From Bemisia tabaci (Eukaryota; Arthropoda; Insecta; Hemiptera; Aleyrodidae), in NCBI RefSeq assembly GCF_918797505.1, contig NC_092795.1, positions 3,753,434 through 3,817,433 on the forward strand: a stretch of 64,000 nucleotides of DNA, given 5' to 3'. Positions 32,408 through 42,613 of this stretch are shown here, one piece after another. The translations under genes were made by a program, and so were the position numbers. The notes under the pieces are model-generated. The model was not told where the DNA came from and did not search any database. It worked only from the letters and a program-made list of their open reading frames with translations. Position 1 is the stretch's first letter. The number at the start of each line of letters is the position of its first letter.

Positions 32408-33409
32408 GTATCTTCCGCAGAGTGTCCAACTGTTTCATCGACTCGTTCCACTGTGGGCCGGGGACGGGAGCGAAGCAATAAATTACTCGCGAGGTGAAAT
32501 GCCTGCAGTTGCGCCGCGACTGCTTTGAGTGAAAACAATCTTGGCTGCTCCTGCTTCGGAGCATTCGAATTGCAAATATGCTCTTCTCGGTCCTCGGGAT
32601 CCCGTTTTAAAATTAAACATGGTGTCGGCTCCCGGCGACGCGATAAACATCGACGATAAACGAACCAAATGAAATGAAACGAAATTCACTCTCCAACACA
32701 TCTTCCTCCCTGGTCTCTTGAAACTCCACGCAAGTTTCCATCGATGGCAATCAAAATGTCGTCGGCTTCGAGCGGGATCTTGGAAGCTTGTTCCTTCCTT
32801 ATAAAAACGTCCATCCACCTCAGTACTACTCGAGGATAGTACTAGTTCGCGGATAAGGAAAACTCCGTATTAACCGCGAGCCTCCTCGAGCTAATGGTTT
32901 GAGCGAGCCACGGAAAAGTCATCAAGTAGAATTGATGGATCGAATTTCGCGCGGGGATATTTGTTTCTGCGGGATCACCATGGCGGAAGGGAGGGTGTCG
33001 GGGATGGGTTCAATCTCGGGGCAAGTAATCCCTTCTCCCGAAGAAATCATCAACAAAATTGAGACGGAGAGGGTAAGTTTCCCCGTTAACGATCGACGGA
33101 ACACATTAGCGGGGTTCCTGGCTCCTGTTGCTTGTCTGCCGTGACGCGTGGACGCGTGTGGTCGGAGCTCAGCCAAGTTTTTAATGAAGTAATCGAAGGA
33201 TTACAAATTAAGATCGCGCTGATCGGGAGCAAGGAGCCACGCTGCCAAATTATTTATTTCCGTTATTTCCATCAATTCGACTCGTTTCAAAGCTATTCTC
33301 ACGTTGATATGCTTCCATTTTACTTACAAAAGTTTGAACTTTTTCAATTCAGTCATATAAGAATGGAATATCAGACTTTATTTGATGTGTGGAGAGGATT
33401 AATTTGACT
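32408..33409. other. no assigned gene; GC-balanced stretch
   Basis: Frames of 80-110 codons exist on both strands at 32483-33176, but none has a recognised domain. TGACGCGTGGACGCGTGTGG at about 33142-33161 is a small local repeat. Confidence 0.35.
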
Positions 33410-33533
33410 TCATTTTGAAATTAGGAGCTACAATTTCCGGCTCAGTTCAAAAATAACGTATGTATCATCAGTTTCCCCACGAACATAAGGATAAACCGGA
33501 AATTTTAGTTGCTAATTGCAAAATGTAGTCCAA
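33410..33533. mobile_element. F12 palindromic element
   Basis: TTTTGAAATTAGGAGCTACAATTTCCGG at the left is inverted as CCGGAAATTTTAGTTGCTAATTGCAAAATG at the right, and CTCAGTTCAAAAATAACGTATGT matches the F12 interior. It ends TAGTCC as does the copy at 30605. Confidence 0.75.
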
Positions 33534-33885
33534 TCAGTGCCTCTTTTCCTGTTAAAGAAAAATATTTCTGCAATATCAGGTTAACATTTGCGCAAAACGT
33601 TGAGATGTATTGGCCTAAAATTGATTTAGTATTGAGAAATGGCTGAAGAGATAAAATGAATTCATTGTAGCAATATTTTACCAACATTAATTGAGTATGT
33701 TGACATTATTTTTTGAAAATTTAGTCGACATGGCCATGAGAAGTCACCCCTAGAAATCGATCCAATGGATGCAGTATTTTGCTAGTATTTTTTCATGATT
33801 TTTAACTCCAGTAATATTAAATAAAAACAAAGAACGTTGCTTTCTTATCCAAACTGAAGCATTGCTATCGCAACTGGGCTATGCG

Positions 33886-34104
33886 TTACAAAAAAAATGC
33901 CATTGTAACTACTGCTAGAACGGAATTTATGAACTGGAATCCACCAAGAGCAAAAATTATTTCTCTCGGAGCCAGCAATGACTGAATGAAATTTGAAATG
34001 GCTTTCTCTGGATATTTATCGAATTCGAAAGTTTGAGCCACTGTATCGTCTGCAGAGAGTTCCAAATTTTCAGTCTTTTTTGGCTCTGAATATTCGCAGT
34101 ACAT
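33886..34104 (-). CDS. possible C-terminal exon of an unidentified membrane protein
   Basis: A 72-codon frame from an ATG at 34104 (open 6 codons further upstream) to a TAA at 33886. It reads a polar segment (SADDTVAQTFEFDKYPEKA), then an amphipathic stretch and a hydrophobic end REIIFALGGFQFINSVLAVV plus TMAFFL. A short hydrophobic C-terminus of this shape resembles the last membrane segment of insect odorant or gustatory receptors, but the signature residues are not clear, so the family is a guess. Bases 34018-34104 are duplicated in inverted orientation at 35740-36061, where the copy has a stop and a MITE insertion. So the left version is the better preserved one. It could equally be a chance frame. 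Confidence 0.28.
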   Translation of the reverse strand: MYCEYSEPKKTENLELSADDTVAQTFEFDKYPEKAISNFIQSLLAPREIIFALGGFQFINSVLAVVTMAFFL

Positions 34105-34676
34105 TCCCCACGCTCTGGTGTGAATTATTCAATTTCGATTTTTAACTCTTTTTTTGACTGAACAGTACAAGAAAGCAACTCATAAACAGTTGATTCAGTA
34201 TGGGATGTAGAACACAAAGTAACCTAAGCATGCGGTTAATATTTTTTGAATAGTTCTTCTGGTTGGTCAGTTAGCAGAGTTGATATCTTCAGCCTTTGAC
34301 AAGATGCGAGTGCGACGATGATTCAGGCGCCGTGATACAACTATTCGTGCTTTATGGTTGTGCGTGTTGCATACATAAAACAATTGAAGGCGTTTTGGCT
34401 TTCTTTCCGTTCGTCATTATAGCTCGCAGTGCGAGAGCCTTTTGAGTTAATATGGGAGATAGAAAACGATGTGACCTTAACATGCAGTAATGTTTTTTGG
34501 TTAGTTCTTCTCTTGGTTAAATTGACTAAATCTTTGGTTTAAAAATAAACGCAAGTATTCAAGTAAAGTGTAAATTTTACTTGAAAAACATTCACGAGCC
34601 GCAAGGATTATAGGACCTGAATCACGTCGGTGACATTCCAGTATGTGCTTGCCACTCGCATCACAAGTGACAACGC

Positions 34677-35278
34677 CTAAGTGATATTGAGAGAGAAAAA
34701 AAGAGATGTTTGAGAGTAAGAACAGTATCGAAAAGTTGGTCGATGACCGTAGTCCCTTCTGGTGTATCTGACTGAAAGAAGTAACTCAAAGTGACCCTGA
34801 ATAACCATAAACATAGACATTTTTAGTTGTATATTCTCTGGCGTTATTTTTGTTTTTTTTCTTTTAGTGGATCGCAGTACCTCCTCTAATTTCAGAATGT
34901 CTACTAAAACAGGCTGGCCAAAGTACATTCCCAAGAAAGCCAGTACTTCTTCAACAGAAAAATTCAATACTTTTTCAGTATCTCCATTCGACGGCACTTG
35001 AAAATTATCGAAAATTTGAAATTCTCGCTAGAATTGCGACAAAAATGACGAGGACAAAAAATTTCACAAACGACTTGGAGATTAACTGACTGCACAATCG
35101 CAATTTTGCAGGCAAATACTAGTCCAAGAATCATCGCTCTGGGGATCGCATATACTTGCCAGGCTTTATTAAAGAACACGCGTTGTATGAAAGAAAAATT
35201 CCGGACCCTCTTGCAGGATTCCCGCATTTTTTCAGTACTTTCGGACCGCCCTTGGAAAATCAGTACTGATGTAATCAA
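34677..35278 (-). CDS. two overlapping open stretches, possible exons, unidentified
   Basis: Two minus-strand frames fill the centre of the inverted duplication: 35278-34964 (104 codons) and 34997-34677 (106 codons). The second has a plausible helical segment VEEVLAFLGMYFGQPVLVDI, a basic linker RSTKRKKTK, and IQLKMSMFMVIQGHFELLLS, reminiscent of the HQ-containing helices of insect odorant receptors. Neither starts at a convincing ATG in context, and I cannot place splice sites with confidence. They lie in the same orientation as the 33886-34104 frame. Treat as a hypothesis of a broken multi-exon gene. Confidence 0.22.
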
Positions 35279-35787
35279 TACTATGTATTGTATTGTAATG
35301 CAATGTACATTTTTATAAAGAGTTGGTCAATTAACCGAGAGAAGAACTAACCAAAAAACATCACTGCATGTTCAGGTCACATTGTTTTCTATCTCCCATA
35401 TTAACTCAAAAGGCTCTCGCACTGTGAGTTTATAATGATGAACGGAAAGAAAGCCAGAAAGCCTTGAATTGTTTCATGTATGCAACACGCACAACCATTA
35501 AGCACGAATAGTTGTATCACGGCGTCTTAATCATCGCCGCACTCGTATCTTGTCAAAGGCTTAAGATATCAACTCCGCTAACTAACCAACCAGGGGAACT
35601 ATTCAAAAAATATCAACCGTTTGCTTAGGTTACTTTGTGTTCTACATCCAATACTAAATCAACAGTCTATCAGTTACTTTCTTGCACTGCTCAGTCAGAA
35701 AAAAAGTATAAAAAATAAATATTTCACACCAGAGCGTGGGGAATGCTCCGGAAATATTTGGAGCCAAAAAAGATTTAACATGTCGAA

Positions 35788-36015
35788 CACTGAAAAAAAA
35801 ACACATTGGATCTAGAGTCCAGAGTCTTGAAAACATTGACAAGAAAAAATACTCTTGATTCAATCGGATTTTTGCTTGAGTCAAAACGAAATCCGCTTAA
35901 ATTAAGAGGCTTGGTTCTTGATTTAAGCTAGATTTTGATTGAATCAAGAGTACTTTTTCTTGTCGATGTTTTTAAGAGTCTGGACTCTAGATCCAATGTG
36001 TTTTTTTTTTCCAGT
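35788..36015. mobile_element. CACTG-type foldback MITE inside the right arm
   Basis: CACTGAAAAAAAAACACATT and GGATCTAGAGTCCA at the left; TGGACTCTAGATCC and AATGTGTTTTTTTTTTCCAGT at the right. GAAAAAATACTCTTGATTCAATC pairs with GATTGAATCAAGAGTACTTTTTC. It interrupts text that is continuous in the left arm, so it inserted after the inverted duplication formed or into only one arm. Confidence 0.88.
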
Positions 36016-36061
36016 CAACCTTCTGCAGACGATACAGCGGCTCAAACTTTCGAATTCGATT

Positions 36062-36604
36062 AACTCCAAGACGAAATTCTAGACTAGTAGACACCCTAAT
36101 GATGAACACACCTATGTAAGTACACTGCCTCTGATTCCGTGCTGACCCCCGAGAGGACCGAAAGTGGTAAGGAAGTCAATGCACAATCTGACAACGTGTC
36201 GACGCACACGAATGACGATTGATGATGCATCGGACGCCAAGTTCGCGCCGTGGCGGACCACAAATAAAAAATTAACCTTCCAATTCCATCGATCCGCAAG
36301 AAAACTCGGCTGGATCCGACTCGCTCAGCTTTGACAGCCACCGTCAACGTTGAAATCCCCCTTTTCCATGGCCTTTGCACCTCCGTTGCCAAGTCTCTTA
36401 TCAAGCAGCCCAGTTGCACGTATCACACATACACAAAAAATTATGTTTTACCCCTAACCTCCCCCCCTCCTCGTGTCGTGAAATCAGTGACCCGGATATG
36501 CAAAGCCGAGAGTATCTTCTGGATTTGAAGGCACTCCACACTAAGGTCGTGGTTTTGAGGTTCTTCACGAATGAAAACGTTACAATCTCGACGCGGATTG
36601 TTAT
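36062..36604. other. no assigned gene
   Basis: The 193-codon plus frame starting at 36375 runs through here but continues through two MITEs, so it is not a gene. C6 and T-rich patches near 36460. Confidence 0.4.
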
Positions 36605-36724
36605 GGTTCAGTTACACGATCAAATTGAGCCATCAAATTGGGCCTCTCATTGGTTGCATCCTCACCTCAGGTCTTTTTCCACCAATCAGAGCTTCAGTTT
36701 GATGGCTCAATTTGTAACTGAACC
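36605..36724. mobile_element. short foldback MITE (120 bp)
   Basis: GGTTCAGTTACACGATCAAA and TTGAGCCATCAAA are mirrored by TTTGATGGCTCAA and TTTGTAACTGAACC. CTCTCATTGGTTGCATCC and CCACCAATCAGAGC form the inner loop. Confidence 0.8.
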
Positions 36725-36752
36725 TTTACAATTTGGTGAGTTGACACGCGTA

Positions 36753-37061
36753 CTAGAGTCCCTTTACAGAGTTGAGACAACACTGCTTATGGATGTCACA
36801 AACGGGAGTAAAAATTACACAATCGGACGTGTTTTTGTAATCTTTGATCAACCCATTCCCGAATCCCTATATCCGTTCCCTCCCTCACTCCATTTGTTCC
36901 TTGCCGTACCCCCAATATCCCGTTCCATTCCAGTTTATAATCTTTGCAATTGTTGAAAATGTAATCTTTATTCCTGTTTGTGACACGGTGAAGGCATAAA
37001 ATAAGAAAACCAATCAGAAATAGATTCGCATTGTCCTTACTCTCAGTATAAAGGGACTCTA
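36753..37061. mobile_element. foldback MITE (about 309 bp)
   Basis: CTAGAGTCCCTTTACAGAGT and TGAGACAA at the left; TTGTCCTTACTCTCAGTATAAAGGGACTCTA inverted at the right. GTCACAAACGGGAGTAAAAATTACA pairs with TGTAATCTTTATTCCTGTTTGTGAC. No ORF; only 28 bp from the preceding MITE. Confidence 0.8.
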
Positions 37062-37076
37062 ACGCATACCATTTTC

Positions 37077-37345
37077 AAATTGCCGGATATTGCTAACTAC
37101 CTACGTGGTACCGAAGCTGAAGATCCACCGTGACGAAATCTAATGGCACTTCGACGTCCAAACTGCGAGACCACGTATCTCTGTCTGCGACGTTGCAGAC
37201 TTCCTGTCATACTTTATTTTTTCTTTGAAAAAACTGGTCATCGTAATTTTTTTAAAACTTCCCTGGCTTTTCTTCGCTATTAGCGGAATATTCTGTATAC
37301 ATTGCAAGCTTTAAAAATGATGATAAAAATAAACGAAAGAAGCCT
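37077..37345. mobile_element. solo F10 end plus partial F4 copy
   Basis: 37077-37110 (TTTCAAATTGCCGGATATTGC) is a single F10 end. From 37145, CTTCGACGTCCAAACTGCGAGACCACGTATCTCTG then GACGTTGCAGACTTCCTGTCATACTTTATTTTTTC is an F4 end with no partner to the right. Confidence 0.6.
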
Positions 37346-37357
37346 GAATAATTTACT

Positions 37358-37765
37358 GGAAAACACAAGGAAACGAGCAATCAAGGCTAAAAACAACAAA
37401 AGTAAAGCCTGGGTACGTTTCGTGATAGCTTGAACCCTCTCCTTGATCAGGAAACAAAAATATATAAAAAATTATTAAAATCAAAATACTTAGAACCCAA
37501 TTTCGTGATATCACAAGTGAAGTTTTCACGAAAGCTCTATGACCGGTACCTTGGTACTGGGGTCTCAATCTCCCCCCCCCCCCCCCTCTGTCATAGAATC
37601 TCTGCGATAACCTCAGTATTTGTTATCACGAAATTGGTTCATGTATTTTGATTTTTATGAGTTTAAATATATTTTTGTTTTTTGGTCAAAAAGAGGCTTG
37701 AAACAACCTCTAAACTTCCCAGATTTTATGTTTTCTTGTTTTTTTGGCCTTGTTTAATTGTCCCT
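37358..37765. mobile_element. foldback element with C15 run
   Basis: Inner arms: AAAATATATAAAAAATTATT, AAAATCAAAATACTTAGAACC and CAATTTCGTGATA pair with TATCACGAAATTG, GTTCATGTATTTTGATTTTT and TAAATATATTTTTGTTTT. Outer text GGAAAACACAAGGAAACG, CAAGGCTAAAAAC and GGCCTTGTTTAATTG resembles the ends of the 9400-9807 hairpin. A C15 run lies at about 37571-37586. Confidence 0.7.
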
Positions 37766-37997
37766 TTTCTAGCGTTTTGGCTAATAAAATTGACTTGTTC
37801 CTCTTCAAAAAAAAAAAAAATCAACTCGGTAGTCAAATAAGTGTCCGACATGTTTCAATGTACATTTTACAACAAAAAAATACTAATTTAACCACCCCTG
37901 TAGTTTTCCTTTATTGTAAAATATACATTCAAAACACGTTGAACATGTTTTTCAAAAATTTAATTGTTAAATCAGAAATCCATTTTTATCCGTGCAC

Positions 37998-38232
37998 CGC
38001 ACAGTGGATCGGTCAATTAGAAAGGTTGGACATGGCATTTTTGACAAAAACTGCAAATTTTGATGTTTACTTCGCCATATTTTAAAGTTAAAGGGGTGCT
38101 ACTTGAAGAAAGTTCCCTGAGGGAACCAATTGAACCACTTTTAGAACCTCAAAGTTTTTTGTAAACGGAGTTATAAGCGTTTAACGTTTCCAAATTTTGT
38201 ACGACCTCTCCTATTGACTCGATCCACTGTGC
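37998..38232. mobile_element. F5 MITE copy
   Basis: CGCACAGTGGATCGGTCAAT at the left; ATTGACTCGATCCACTGTGC at the right. AGAAAGGTTGGACATGGC and TACGACCTCTCC follow on the inside. 235 bp, intact ends. Confidence 0.9.
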
Positions 38233-39018
38233 TCCGCTTCCCGCATCCGATACTGTTCGAAAATTGGAGGGTGAAAATTTTAAAATTTTCAGGACGATGG
38301 CCACAGTGCGAAACAACGTATCCCCATTGCGGTTTTTCAAAATCTCTGAAAAATCCGGGAGGGTCGGCAACGGGGGGGTTGCAACACGTGGTGGATAACC
38401 CCGGCTCCGGAGGAGGGACAAGGGATGCGGGATAGGCACGAGCGGTTGATCGATGGCGAAAGGGGTGAGGCTGATGACAGGCTGGAGTGCCACCGCGCCG
38501 ACCCCTCGGGCCGCGGGAAGAGGGGGCGGGGGGGGGCATCGGGAAACGGGTGGGGCTCTCAGCTCCGTTTCGGTTCAACCGCTACCGATTTAATTGCATC
38601 ATTTATTTTTTTCCACTTTCCTTTCTATTCCTCCTTTTCTCTTGTCTTCGTGCCCGCGTTGAGGATTTCGATGGCCCTTTGTCGAAGCGGGAGCCGCCGA
38701 AGCGTCTTCAGATGCAGAATTGCAAATTGGAGGAAGATGGCTCAAAATGAGATCTGAAGAGACGCCCTCCCTGGTCGTCGAGTACTTTTGTATCGGGACG
38801 AGGAAAAACTTGGGTGAAATAAGAAAGACTGGTCAAAGATATTCACGCTTTGGATTGTAGCTTTCCATTGGAGCTTTTAATCCGTCCTCGATTGTTACGA
38901 CTTGTTACGACTGTGTCCTTATCAGCTGTGCTTATTGTTACAACACGACTTGAAAGACGAAATTTAGAGGGAAAAAAGGAAATAAATGCAGTTAAAGTTA
39001 ACCCTCTCGCATGCGTCC
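38233..39018. other. GC-rich stretch, no assigned gene
   Basis: 38370-38570 is GC-rich (GAGGGGGCGGGGGGGGGCAT) with simultaneous frames on both strands up to 135 codons. They carry no recognisable domain. Confidence 0.4.
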
Positions 39019-39300
39019 CAGCGGGCTGATTATTGAAATTGATAGACAAAGTGATAGACAAAGAAGACCTAGAGAGTAAAGAGCGATCCTATTGGATGAA
39101 ATGGGTGGCTCTTAGACTAAGGGAGAAAATGATGGACTAATCGTCAGGTCTCTCGTGGGTTGCCGTTAGTTAGTCTATTACCTAGCTCCTTTGTCCCCTG
39201 CAACCACCCGCTTCCACCGATAGGATCCTGGATCCCTCCATATTCCTTTTGTCTTTTTTGTATATAGCTTTGTCTATCAATTTCAATAACCGATTCGCAG
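39019..39300. mobile_element. F6 MITE copy
   Basis: GCGGGCTGATTATTGAAATT then GATAGACAAAGTGATAGACAAAG at the left; CTTTGTCTATCAATTTCAATAACCG at the right. Inner pairs GCGATCCTATTGGATGAAATGGG with CACCGATAGGATCC, and GGGTTGCCGTTAGTTAGTC near the middle. Confidence 0.88.
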
Positions 39301-39363
39301 AAAGTATACAGTTATGCGGAAACTAGGGCTCACGTGGAAATCAGGATACCTACGCCTTGACAT

Positions 39364-39606
39364 TGCTGCCGTGCGAGCCTCCAGACGTTGAAATATCTCT
39401 TCAATCAAAAACAATTTTACTCTAAAAATAATTGTGAACGCTCATCTTCAAATTTTTAGACAATTTTGTCCGTAATTAAATTAAATAAATAGATCTGAAG
39501 ATTTCCAAGGAAAATATACAAAACTCTCTTCAAAACCGCACGTTTCATCCGGTGAAAATCGGCAACTAGCGAATGTTCATTCGGCGTTTCTCCTTAAAAC
39601 GGCAGA
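39364..39606. mobile_element. F2 MITE copy with a small terminal deletion
   Basis: TGCTGCCGTG joins directly to CGAGCCTCCAGACGTTG, so the usual CTAAGGAAAAACGCCGTAT is missing. The right end GCGAATGTTCATTCGGCGTTTCTCCTTAAAACGGCAG is intact. Just left (39310-39360) is an F11-like fragment (GGGCTCACGTGGAAAT). Confidence 0.8.
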
Positions 39607-40275
39607 ATAGAGGAGCAAAGGTCTGAACATCTAAGCGTCCGCAAATCTCTTCGAAGGAAAATTGTATTTTCGAGATAATGTGAGATTATCCCTCGAAATT
39701 TTTAGACACGCCGGTGTGAATTTCAGATGACATTCTCTAACAATTTCAGAGACAAAATTCAGACGAAAAAGTCTAGGGGAAAGCAATTTTTACGGAGCGT
39801 CTGAATCTTGACGATACGTTTACTTGGCGAGGCTAAATAGGAGAACGAGAGGGTTCTTCAAAAAAAACCTCAATGCGAATCCAAACCCGCATTCCCCATG
39901 CAGATTAACGTATCTGAATGCATCGGATACTTTTTTCCTGTGAAGGTAAAAAAAGGGGCGAATTCGCGCTCCGCTACCGTAACAGCTTAACTGCGTTTTC
40001 AGATAAGCCTCGTCTGCCGCAGAATTGAATGATTTTGTGAAAATGGACATGCGCTGTTACGTCAGAGTAGGGACGCATTGTTAGAGGCGAAGCATTCCCG
40101 CTCTCATCAGGGGTTTTGTGCAGCGAAGAAATGCCAAGAATGAGGCCGACTCGACAGTGGCAGCGAACGCACATTGAATCCACAGCAACGACAAAGATAC
40201 ATAACTACTCCTCGTATACGGGGTGTTTCGGGGCGAGCTAAAAAGACATCAGGAGTCGTATTTACGAGCATTGAG
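39607..40275. other. no recognisable feature
   Basis: Short frames only; no motif or strong repeat. Confidence 0.35.
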
Positions 40276-40461
40276 CAATTAATAGAGTTAGTTAGTTAGT
40301 ATATTTTCAGACATTCACAGTCACAGGCTATTAACGTCTTTACAGAGAATTTTGAAAATGGGAGTATATACAAAAATTTAGATTTTTAAATTAAGAGAGG
40401 TGAAGAGTTTCAGAATTTTGGTAGTAATATTGGGTCCATCGCATGTAAGTGGGTTTGTATT
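40276..40461 (-). pseudogene. 5'-truncated LINE copy
   Basis: Same 3' end as at 13150 and 29754, minus strand, with GTTAGTTAGTTAGT tail complement at its left edge. The minus frame reads LTCDGPNITTKILKLFTSLN then a stop. It is directly followed by an F4 copy. Confidence 0.82.
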
Positions 40462-40486
40462 GTTTTGTGACGAAAAAAGCGTAATG

Positions 40487-41003
40487 TATATATCTACGGC
40501 CAAGTATGAAACCACGTGCCTCCATTGCAGTGTTTCAAAAGTTTCGCGCCTGTTTTATTTGGACCGCATTCAGCAGAAAGGAACCAAGTCACATCAGTTA
40601 TTGCAAAGATTAACTGAGGAATTTAATTTTTTAGAAGAGAAGTTTCGTGTGAAATTCTTTGAACATGTCACGGACTTTGCTTCGCACTATGCAGAAAATT
40701 AACTGAACTTCACACAAAAATCTGCACAACCGTTTTCATGTAAAACATTAAGTTGCTCGATTAAATTTGGCAATAGCTGATGTGGCTTGGTTCCTCTCAA
40801 CTTAACGCGGTCCGTTTTTCATGGTTTGGCACTTTTATGGCTTGAAATTTATACCGAATATACTGTCTACAGCTAGAGAAGAAAATTCAAGGAGCTTTGA
40901 GTGAAATTACATTGACCAGTTTTCCGGATAAAAAATGAAGTATGGCAGGAGATCTGCAACGTTGCAAACGGAGACACGTGCTCTGGTGAAAATTGTCGAT
41001 AAG
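40487..41003. mobile_element. F4 MITE split by an F3 MITE
   Basis: Left end TATCTACGGCCAAGTATGAAACCACGTGCC and GTGTTTCAAAAGTTTCGCGCC; right end GAAGTATGGCAGGAGATCTGCAACGTTGCAAACGGAGACACGTGCTCTGG. The F3 element 40558-40816 lies between them, so F4 was there first. Confidence 0.82.
40558..40816. mobile_element. F3 MITE nested in F4
   Basis: TTTGGACCGCATTCAGCAGAAAGGAACCAAGTCACATCAG at the left; CTGATGTGGCTTGGTTCC and CTTAACGCGGTCC at the right. CACAACCGTTTTCATG is the usual inner block. 259 bp. Confidence 0.88.
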
Positions 41004-41005
41004 AG

Positions 41006-41854
41006 CTGTGTTTCAAAATACCATAGGAATCATATAGCTGGCTGTAGAATGCGGAGAAAATCATACGGCCGGGCTATAAGAAGCGATAAAAAATTATGCA
41101 GCCGGGCCATAGTTCCTATCGCCGGGCTTTACACTTTATCGCCTGGCTGTTGCTTTTTCGCCATCGATTATAAAAGGCTATAAGAAATTGTGTAGAAATT
41201 CGTGTGCTTTGGAACTCATTAAGTTTGATACGGAACCACCTTAATATTTACAAAACACACATTATATTTTCCTTTAATACATATTTTTTTTTCATCAATT
41301 AAAATGAGAATAATCCATACAGGGTATGCAAACATTTCAAAATCATGAGTTGAATAACGCTGACTCCGCCAGATTAAATATTAGAGCCTAACACAAAGCG
41401 TAGCGGTGACGCACTGGCGCCTACAAACCCAACAGGGATACTTCACGCATTGCGCAACGCGTGAAGTATCCCTGTTAGGTTTGTAGGCGCCAATGCGTGT
41501 TTTGGCTGCCCGCCTGCCACTGCGCTTGAAGCAACTATTTCACACCAGAGGTATTGCACAGTATCATACGAAACTGAAGGCGCTCTAATACATCAGTAAT
41601 GGCAGGAATCCATCAAAAGTACGAAGCTTTCCTCGCAAAATAAATCAAGATACTACGGCCCAAAAAGAGAGCAGTATTCCAAAAACTCACCAAGTCCTAG
41701 CATCCGTAATTAGTAACGTTTAGCATACACTTTATCGCCTGGCTGTTGCTTGATCGCCATCGGCTATAAAAGGCTATAAGAAATCGTGTAGCCGGCTATA
41801 GAAGCTATTGGAAATCTTACAGCCGGCTGTAGGTGTATGGTATTTTGGAACACA
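41006..41854. mobile_element. GGCTATA-repeat element with internal direct repeat and an F13 fragment
   Basis: Ends CTGTGTTTCAAAATACCATA and TATGGTATTTTGGAACACAG are inverted matches. A 68-bp block (TACACTTTATCGCCTGGCTG ... AAAGGCTATAAGAAAT) occurs at about 41129-41196 and again at about 41725-41792. Subterminal text repeats GGC(C/T)GGGCTATA-like words. Between the direct repeats lies an F13 internal fragment. No ORF. Confidence 0.75.
41207..41595. mobile_element. F13 internal fragment
   Basis: Colinear with about 19300-19720 of F13 copy 1: TTAAGTTTGATACGGAACCAC, AAAATCATGAGTTGAATAACGCTGACTCCG, GAGCCTAACACAAAGCG and the GGCGCCTACAAACC stem-loop. Both GTCCAC-rich ends are missing. Confidence 0.82.
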
Positions 41855-42442
41855 GATTATACTGCCAATTTTTACCAGGGTGGTTTTGCATGTTGGCAAT
41901 TGATGTCATCAGCGAAACTGTAGGAGCGCGTATCTCAATTAAGTCGTTTCAAGATCGCTCATGTTTTATTTTATTTTATTTTATTTTTTTAAAAAAAACA
42001 AGCCTACTATACATAGAGCATGAAACTTCCGCAGAATACTTTACTCACAAAAAAGAAAAATCGATGAAGTTTTCAAGGAACAATGTGGACTTGTTTGCCA
42101 AACAAAAATTGGAGAAATGCAGGAAGTTTACACTCTGCTAGGTCACCAACAGACTTCCAGCCATGCTCTCTTAGGAAAACTAGTCAAAGTAATTTCATTA
42201 AAACTTCCTTGACTTTTCGTCTTTATTAGCAGAATATTTTGTTAGAATTTGAAGCTATAAAGATATTTTTTTTTTCGCACTAGATGGTTTTAAAATGTTC
42301 AAGGAAACACCCAGATCCGTAGAAACATGATTTTCAACAAGAGTGCATTTGTAGGCTAGCTGTTTTTTTGAAAAAATGATATAAGAGCGGAAATTTTGAA
42401 AAACTGCAACGATGATGCCAGGTTTCGCACTTTGGCCATGGA
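41855..42442. other. no gene; weak F4 remnants
   Basis: GTCATCAGCGAAACTGTAGGAGCGCGTATCTC (about 41907) and GGTCACCAACAGACTTCCAGCC (about 42141) look like eroded F4 ends. A (TTTTA)n-like patch lies at 41965-41985. Confidence 0.4.
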
Positions 42443-42613
42443 TATATATACGTCGTAGGCAATCAGCAATCTGAGGCGATTTGCAATCAGATCGCGAATT
42501 GTCTAGGCAAATGACAAATTGCATGGGCGATTTGCCGGCTCCCGAAATGCCTAAGCAATTCGCAAGCTGATTGCAAATTACCCAAGATTGCTAATTGCAC
42601 GACACGTATATAC
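42443..42613. mobile_element. F10-like palindromic element
   Basis: ATATATACGTCGTAGGCAATCAGCAATC at the left; GATTGCTAATTGCACGACACGTATATA at the right. Nearly the whole 170 bp folds (GCGATTTGC and GCAAATTACC-type words repeat through it). Shorter than the other F10 copies. Confidence 0.75.

Larger units (their letters stand above)
34018..36061. repeat. large inverted duplication: two 510-bp arms, 0.8-kb centre
   Basis: The left arm 34018-34527 is reverse-complementary to 35325-36061 once a 228-bp MITE (35788-36015) is removed from the right arm, leaving 510 and 509 bp. Shared landmarks are TCGAATTCGAAAGTTTGAGCC, GGTTACTTTGTG or its complement, GCGTGTTGCATACATAAAAC and TTAGTTCTTCTCTTGGTTAA. 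Each arm also contains an internal direct repeat of about 70 bp (34200-34275 and 34446-34515). Arms differ by point changes and small gaps, so the event is not very recent. The centre is 34528-35324. Confidence 0.85.

Noticed and set aside
32224..32528. Plus-strand I/L/Y-rich frames
   Set aside because: Product of the TTATA pentanucleotide run, open in all three frames at once.
36375..36956. 193-codon plus-strand frame, the longest non-microsatellite open stretch in the 36-kb region
   Set aside because: It runs through two foldback MITEs (36605-36724 and 36753-37061), so its composition comes from palindromes; no domain seen.
38171..38578. 135-codon minus-strand frame
   Set aside because: Overlaps an F5 MITE and a GC-rich patch with equally long opposite-strand frames; no recognisable domain.
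41006..41200. Possible tRNA or tRNA-derived SINE in the GGCTATA-rich text
   Set aside because: No pol III A/B boxes and no cloverleaf; the repeated words belong to a transposon subterminus.
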